From NCBI RefSeq assembly GCF_025244725.1, contig NZ_CP104203.1, forward strand, positions 1 to 64,000: a DNA stretch of 64,000 bases, in the 5' to 3' direction. The DNA is from Chryseobacterium oranimense. Its GTDB lineage: Bacteria; Bacteroidota; Bacteroidia; Flavobacteriales; Weeksellaceae. This document shows positions 59,951 to 64,000 of this stretch, piece after piece; within the stretch, counting starts at the first letter, position 1, and each line of letters starts with the position of its first letter. The notes beneath the pieces were generated by a model that did not search any database, was not told the DNA's origin, and was given only the letters and a program-made list of their open reading frames with translations. Position numbers and translations under genes: made by a program.

Positions 59951-60327
59951 TATTTATCAGATTTGATGTTTTTACGGATCTCGTCACTCTTCTGCATATA
60001 GATCTGGGTAGCCCACACAATAATCTGACTCATGTCGCCGCCGGTTTTTCTCGTTAATTCAGCTTCCGTAACGCCTGTGGACAGGATTAATTCTTTGGAA
60101 GCCGGAACCAAAAGAGCCTTTCTTCTGTCGCTCAGTTCGGAAGTGTTTCTTTTCCTTTCCTCTTCTGTAGGTCTGTTCTGTGGATCTCCCAGGCTTTTAA
60201 AAGCTTTGTCGAAGTTTTCCATCTGTGGAGTTTTCATAGTTTCCACGGTATTGACAGCGGTTCCTTCATTATTGCATGAAACCAGAGTTAAAGTGGCAAA
60301 AGCTGCCGATAAAAAAAGTTTTTTCAT
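59950..60327 (-). CDS. Array lipoprotein B (array gene 8)
   Basis: The 125-residue lipoprotein has lipobox LVSC and mature part NNEGTAVNTVETMKTPQMEN, then DPQN and GVTEAELT. Compared with the copy at 58991 the amino-acid sequence is nearly the same while many codons differ at third positions, e.g. GGATCTCCC against GGATCACCA for the region after SLGDP. It is coupled to the A gene at 59399. Confidence 0.8.
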   Translation of the reverse strand: MKKLFLSAAFATLTLVSCNNEGTAVNTVETMKTPQMENFDKAFKSLGDPQNRPTEEERKRNTSELSDRRKALLVPASKELILSTGVTEAELTRKTGGDMSQIIVWATQIYMQKSDEIRKNIKSDK

Positions 60328-60360
60328 AATTAATTAGGATTTAGATTTGATTTTTTTTGA

Positions 60361-60918
60361 CTAATAAATTTGTAAATAAGAATAATCTACATTGCTCGTA
60401 GTAATATTGAACCACTCTGCATCTCCGTAAGGTGTTGAAATATATCCGGTAGCTCCTGTGCACGGATCGGGAGATTCTCCGATCAGCCCGCTGAAAGACG
60501 GTTCCGGTGTGGAAGTTCATGCAAAATACATCTGGAACTGCGAAGAAGCCCATTTCACATTCGAAGCAATAACTCCTCCCGGTGCTATACTTGCATGGTT
60601 CCAGGTACGTATCTGGGAGGTAGTAGGGCTTAGTTGTACTGTCCAGTTTGTAGTAGGATACAATGAGCTGGTAAACTGGTCTTTGAAATTTTTATAGGCA
60701 AGCTCATGACCGTTACCTGTATGTGAATCGGCTGGAACAGTAATCGCAGCCGGTGTACTGGATGTTACATACGGATAGCATCCTCCTGCGAAATTGTGAG
60801 CACTGATGTTTCCCTGAAAATCATAAGTGGTAGAATAATTATTGACAATCATCAGGCTGCTCTGGGAGAATGCTGATGAAAACAATGCGAGTGAAAGAAT
60901 GGTTACTATTTTTTTCAT
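60361..60918 (-). pseudogene. Type A array gene interrupted by an in-frame TGA (array gene 7)
   Basis: The ORF opens with a signal peptide ending SQSS, then INNYSTTYDFQGNISAHN, GCYPYV, VPADSHTGNG, DQFTSSLYPTTNW and RTWNHASIAPGG up to FQMYFA, where a TGA at 60517-60519 stops it (133 aa). Reading on in the same frame restores the family C-terminus (TPYGDAEWFNITT, ending LQIY, stop at 60361), 185 codons overall. Paralogues have Gly here (YYAGT), so a GGA to TGA change is the simplest explanation. Confidence 0.75.
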
Positions 60919-60944
60919 GCTTGTAGTATTAAAATGATTTAAGA

Positions 60945-61487
60945 TTAATAAAGCTGCAGGTATGTAATGCCGGAGATGGTAAACATTTCCGCACTGTTGT
61001 TTCCTGAAGGGGTAACGAAATAGTCATTGATACCAGTACCGCAAGCGTTGGCAATATTCATATTGGCCCGGAAATTTTCTGTGTTTGAATTTGTTGTTCC
61101 TGCGTCCATCATATCAAATTTCGTGGCATACCATTTTGTGGTGGTTGCAATGGTTCCGCCCGGTGAAAGATTCACATTATTCCACGCCATGATTGAAGAT
61201 GAAGTAGGATTTAATGTCACTACCCAGTTAGCTGTAGGATACAGGGAAGAAGAGAATTGGCCCATATAATCCTTGTACACAAGCTCAAGCCCGTTTCCCA
61301 TATGAGATTCAGCAGGAACCACAATTGCACCGTCATTTCCTACACGGGGATAACAACCGGAGGTGGAATTGGTAGCCATTAAAAATCCGTAAAAATCAAA
61401 TTTCGAATAGTTGTTCACAATAATGGTTCCCTGTGAATAAGCAAAAGAAGCCACTGCAGTTCCCAGTATCATTAAGATCTTTTTCAT
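60945..61487 (-). CDS. Secreted array protein, type A (array gene 6)
   Basis: The 180-residue protein has a signal peptide ending YSQG, then VNNYSKFDFYGFLMATN, GCYPRV, VPAESHMGNG, GQFSSSLYPTANW, MAWNNVNLSPGG, TTKWYATKFDMMDAGTTN and TPSGNNSAEMFTISG, ending TYLQLY. The Cys pair (GCYP, NACGTGINDYF) is present. It follows the A gene at 61500 by 12 nt, so this module carries three consecutive A genes. Confidence 0.75.
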   Translation of the reverse strand: MKKILMILGTAVASFAYSQGTIIVNNYSKFDFYGFLMATNSTSGCYPRVGNDGAIVVPAESHMGNGLELVYKDYMGQFSSSLYPTANWVVTLNPTSSSIMAWNNVNLSPGGTIATTTKWYATKFDMMDAGTTNSNTENFRANMNIANACGTGINDYFVTPSGNNSAEMFTISGITYLQLY

Positions 61488-61499
61488 AATTAAATTATC

Positions 61500-62066
61500 T
61501 TAGTAGAGTTGGATATAGGTATAATTAGTTCCGCCAGTTGTCAGGGTGAATATTTCTGCACTATTGTTTCCTGTTGAGGTTGTCATATTGTCAGAGGCGG
61601 TGTAGCAGCTTGAGTTGCCGGCAAGGGTGATGGCACCGTTAAAATTATCAGGAGCCAGGGTAGTTGTTCCCGGATAGTACATTACAAATTTGGTAGTGGC
61701 CCATTTTGTATTGTTTGAAAGGACTCCGCCAGGCATTATGGCCGGATGGTTCCATAATCTTACTATACCGGGTGCAGATGATGTACTGACGTGCCATTCC
61801 GTCATCGGGTACAAAGAAGAAGTGTACTGGTCTCTGTAATTGGTATATATCAACGCATTGCCATTGCCAATATGAGAATTGGCAGGAACTGTTACCATAT
61901 CTGGATTGTTGGAGCTGATATAAGGATAGCACCCTCCGGCAAAATTGTTAGCTATTATGAATCCTTTGAAATCATATGCAGAATAGTTGTTTACGATAAG
62001 CGTTCCTCCTTGTGAGTACCCGAAAGAAAACACTGCTAATCCCAGTAATGTTAATACTTTTTTCAT
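61500..62066 (-). CDS. Secreted array protein, type A (array gene 5)
   Basis: The 188-residue protein has a signal peptide ending YSQG, then VNNYSAYDFKGFIIANN, GCYPYI, VPANSHIGNG, DQYTSSLYPMTEW, RLWNHPAIMPGG, NTKWATTKFVMYYPGTTT and TSTGNNSAEIFTLTTG, ending TYIQLY. It keeps the Cys pair (GCYP, SSCYTASDN). It starts 12 nt after a B gene. Confidence 0.75.
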   Translation of the reverse strand: MKKVLTLLGLAVFSFGYSQGGTLIVNNYSAYDFKGFIIANNFAGGCYPYISSNNPDMVTVPANSHIGNGNALIYTNYRDQYTSSLYPMTEWHVSTSSAPGIVRLWNHPAIMPGGVLSNNTKWATTKFVMYYPGTTTLAPDNFNGAITLAGNSSCYTASDNMTTSTGNNSAEIFTLTTGGTNYTYIQLY

Positions 62067-62078
62067 GATGGTTATTTT

Positions 62079-62450
62079 TTAAGATTTAATATTTTTACGG
62101 ATCTCGTCACTCTTCTGCATATAGATCTGGGTAGCCCAGACAATGATCTGGCTCATGTCGCCGCCGGTTTTTCTGGTCAGTTCGGCTTCTGTTACCCCTG
62201 TGGATAAGATCAATTCTTTGGAAGCCGGAACAAGAAGAGCCTTTCTTCTGTCGCTCAGCTCAGATGTATTTCTTTTTCTTTCCTCTTCGGTAGGTCTGTT
62301 TTGCGGATCACCAAGACTTTTAAAAGCTTTGTCGAAGTTTTCCATCTGCGGGGTTTTCATGGTTTCCACCGTATTGACGGCAGTGCTTTCATTACTGCAA
62401 GATGCCAGAGTTAATACGGCAATTGCTGATGTTAAGAATAGTTTTTTCAT
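62079..62450 (-). CDS. Array lipoprotein B (array gene 4)
   Basis: The 123-residue lipoprotein has lipobox LASC and mature part SNESTAVNTVETMKTPQMEN; the remainder equals the other B copies but lacks the final DK. It opens the module B-A-A-A(broken). Confidence 0.8.
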   Translation of the reverse strand: MKKLFLTSAIAVLTLASCSNESTAVNTVETMKTPQMENFDKAFKSLGDPQNRPTEEERKRNTSELSDRRKALLVPASKELILSTGVTEAELTRKTGGDMSQIIVWATQIYMQKSDEIRKNIKS

Positions 62451-62506
62451 AAGTACTTAAATGTTAGGTTTTTTTAATTACGTTAAACTTGATTATGTAA
62501 TAAGGA

Positions 62507-63052
62507 TTAATAGATTTGGAAATACGTAACCAGTCCGCCCGGTGTTGTGATGGTAAACCAGTCTGCAGAAACAGTAGTGTTCGGCCCTGTCTGGCTCGAG
62601 CTTAAGAAACCGTTGGAAAGAATCGGGTCCCCTACCTCAAAAGTATCATACGTATACCCCGTAGTATCTGTAAGCCTGAAAGCGAAGCCCATCCACTCAT
62701 CGACAGGAGTAACCGCTGTAATTATAGGATGATTGTACGGGTAATTTCCGGTGTTGGCACTGTTTAAAGGATCAATATAATTCCATCCGGGAATGGGAAT
62801 AGGATTTGGTGCGCCTGTATTATCGAATTTGGTGTATTTTGTGTAGCCTCCTGCAGGAATAGTATATACCGAGTAAGGAGGATTCGGAAGTGCATACATA
62901 TAGGGTTGAGACGATCCCATACCGGCTGACCCTACCGTCATAAACCTGCCTTCAGCATCATAAGCGCTGTAATTATTGATCACCATTAAGGATGATTGTG
63001 CAGAAATGCCTATTCCTGCCAGTATCCCTAGAATAACAGTTAATTTTTTCAT
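62507..63052 (-). CDS. Secreted array protein, subtype A' (array gene 3)
   Basis: The 181-residue protein has a signal peptide ending ISAQ, then INNYSAYDAEGRFMTVG, YTIPAGG, WNYIDPLNSANTGNYPYNHP, EWMGFAFRLTDTTGYTYDTF and EVGDP. It ends SADWFTITTPGGLVTYFQIY. It has no Cys in the mature part. It pairs with the B gene 27 nt upstream and is the closest relative of the last gene of the array. Confidence 0.75.
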   Translation of the reverse strand: MKKLTVILGILAGIGISAQSSLMVINNYSAYDAEGRFMTVGSAGMGSSQPYMYALPNPPYSVYTIPAGGYTKYTKFDNTGAPNPIPIPGWNYIDPLNSANTGNYPYNHPIITAVTPVDEWMGFAFRLTDTTGYTYDTFEVGDPILSNGFLSSSQTGPNTTVSADWFTITTPGGLVTYFQIY

Positions 63053-63079
63053 ACTTTAATAAATTTGAATGGTTAATGT

Positions 63080-63457
63080 TTATTTATCGGATTTAATATT
63101 TTTTCTGATTTCATCACTTTTCTGCATATAGATCTGGGTAGCCCAGACAATAATCTGGCTCATATCACCGCCCGTTTTTCTGGTCAGTTCAGCTTCTGTA
63201 ACACCTGTAGAAAGGATAAGTTCTTTGGAAGCCGGAACCAGAAGAGCCTTTCTTCTGTCGCTCAGTTCTGAAGTATTTCTTTTTCTTTCCTCTTCAGTAG
63301 GTCTGTTTTGTGGATCACCAAGGCTTTTAAAAGCTTTGTCGAAATTTTCCATCTGTGGGGTTTTCATGCTTTCCACTGTATTGACGGCCGAGCCTTCATT
63401 ATTGCATGAGTTTAGGATGAATAAGGCAAAAGCTGCCAGTAAAAAATGTTTTCTCAT
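63080..63457 (-). CDS. Array lipoprotein B (array gene 2)
   Basis: The 125-residue lipoprotein starts MRKHFLLAAFALFILNSC with lipobox LNSC, and NNEGSAVNTVESMKTPQMEN. Start 63457 is chosen because longer readings overlap the preceding A gene and lose the lipobox. The signal differs from the other copies while the core is the same. Confidence 0.8.
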   Translation of the reverse strand: MRKHFLLAAFALFILNSCNNEGSAVNTVESMKTPQMENFDKAFKSLGDPQNRPTEEERKRNTSELSDRRKALLVPASKELILSTGVTEAELTRKTGGDMSQIIVWATQIYMQKSDEIRKNIKSDK

Positions 63458-63486
63458 AGGAATAGGATTTTGATTGGATAAACTGA

Positions 63487-63990
63487 TTAATATATCTGGA
63501 TATAGGTAGATGTAGTTGTACCGGAAGTAATCGTAAACCATTCTACCTGTGCCTCAGGGGCAATAAAAACATTAGAGACAGGATTACATGTATAAGCCAC
63601 ATCTCCCACAGCACCTGACGATAAAGGGTTTCCTGTCTGGTAAAACTGAAACTGGGACATTACCCATTTGGTATTGTTGGAAATTGCCCCTCCCAAAACA
63701 AGGCTTGGATGGCTTCCGGGTCTCAGGGTTGCTCCCGTAGATGATGTAGATACTTTCCAGGTCGTACCCGGAATATTATAACTGTTGTAGCTGACAGAAT
63801 TACCACCGGAGATTACAAGTTCAGGATTGTCTAAGGCCACATAGAAATAGCATCCCGGTGTGGACAGATTAGCCGCAGTAACTCTTGTATGGAAATCATA
63901 AAATGTATAGTTATTAATGACAAGAGGTCCTCCCTGTGCATAGGCAGATGATAGAAATGCCAGTCCTATAACTGTTAAAAGCTTTTTCAT
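63487..63990 (-). CDS. Secreted array protein, type A (array gene 1)
   Basis: The 167-residue protein, the shortest and most divergent A copy, has a signal peptide ending YAQG, then INNYTFYDFHTRVTAAN, GCYFYV, TWKVSTSSTGATLRPGSHPS, NTKWVMSQFQFYQTGN and EAQVEWFTITSG, ending TYIQIY. The VPANSH and DQYTSSLYP blocks are missing. The Cys pair (GCYF, YTCNPVSNVF) remains. The window ends 10 nt upstream of it, so more copies may lie beyond. Confidence 0.75.
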   Translation of the reverse strand: MKKLLTVIGLAFLSSAYAQGGPLVINNYTFYDFHTRVTAANLSTPGCYFYVALDNPELVISGGNSVSYNSYNIPGTTWKVSTSSTGATLRPGSHPSLVLGGAISNNTKWVMSQFQFYQTGNPLSSGAVGDVAYTCNPVSNVFIAPEAQVEWFTITSGTTTSTYIQIY

Positions 63991-64000
63991 AAATTATTGA

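Noticed and set aside
63458..63541. Longer N-terminus for the first B lipoprotein
   Set aside because: It overlaps the upstream A gene and would bury the lipobox signal peptide.

Overview
The window looks like chromosome of a Flavobacteriia member, most likely Chryseobacterium or a close relative. It is AT-rich, starts are preceded by the Bacteroidetes -7 element TAnnTTTG instead of Shine-Dalgarno sequences, and several intergenic repeats are of types I associate with this genus. This assignment is from memory of the families; no database was searched.

Layout. 1-6.5 kb: a VirK/YbjX (DUF535) gene, a leftward run (FAH-family hydrolase, DUF2007/zinc ribbon, DnaQ-like exonuclease, pssA), then an LTA-synthase-like protein and a DUF2147 protein. 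6.7-12.1 kb: pdhB, kup, then a Fur-family regulator with an OstA/LptA-like protein. 12.4-14.9 kb: a three-gene operon of secreted, probably C1q/TNF-like proteins. 15-22 kb: housekeeping genes (class III aminotransferase, START-like protein, class IV aminotransferase homologue, amidase, YqgE, PdxH, HU, PanD, flippase-like protein). 22.2-28.1 kb: a compact tellurium/chemical-stress (TerY-P type) operon of two TerD proteins, two TerY-like VWA proteins, a PP2C phosphatase and a kinase. 28.2-30.5 kb: a GNAT gene, a small ORF, and a TyrZ-type tyrosyl-tRNA synthetase preceded by what reads as a complete ribosome-mediated attenuator. 30.5-40.3 kb: accessory and regulatory genes (NAD(P)H oxidoreductases, AraC, two TetR and two HxlR regulators, MFS exporter, small membrane proteins, esterase), several beside visible operator palindromes. 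40.4-57.1 kb: M3 peptidase, SRPBCC and Gre-like proteins, nitroreductase, rpsP-rimM, serine hydrolase, a coupled regulator pair, a CDP-alcohol phosphotransferase homologue, asnS, rpoN, an acyl-CoA synthetase and an ECF sigma factor with its membrane partner. 57.4-57.8 kb: rnpB. 57.9 kb to the right edge: a leftward tandem array of twelve genes from two families, a near-invariant small lipoprotein (B) and a diversified secreted protein (A and subtype A').

Most notable. (1) The tyrS leader encodes a 31-residue peptide with tandem Tyr codons, overlapping a hairpin whose 3' arm can pair with the 5' arm of a terminator just before tyrS: a candidate tRNA-Tyr-responsive attenuator. (2) The A/B array resembles an undescribed secreted-protein system: B is held almost constant despite synonymous divergence, A varies around a conserved scaffold, and one A copy is split by a single in-frame TGA. 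(3) A 26-bp palindrome lies between a TetR gene and a 44-residue membrane peptide/VanZ-like pair. (4) Many genes have the -7 box 3-8 nt before the ATG, suggesting leaderless transcripts. (5) A MITE-like element and several hairpin repeats sit in intergenic gaps.
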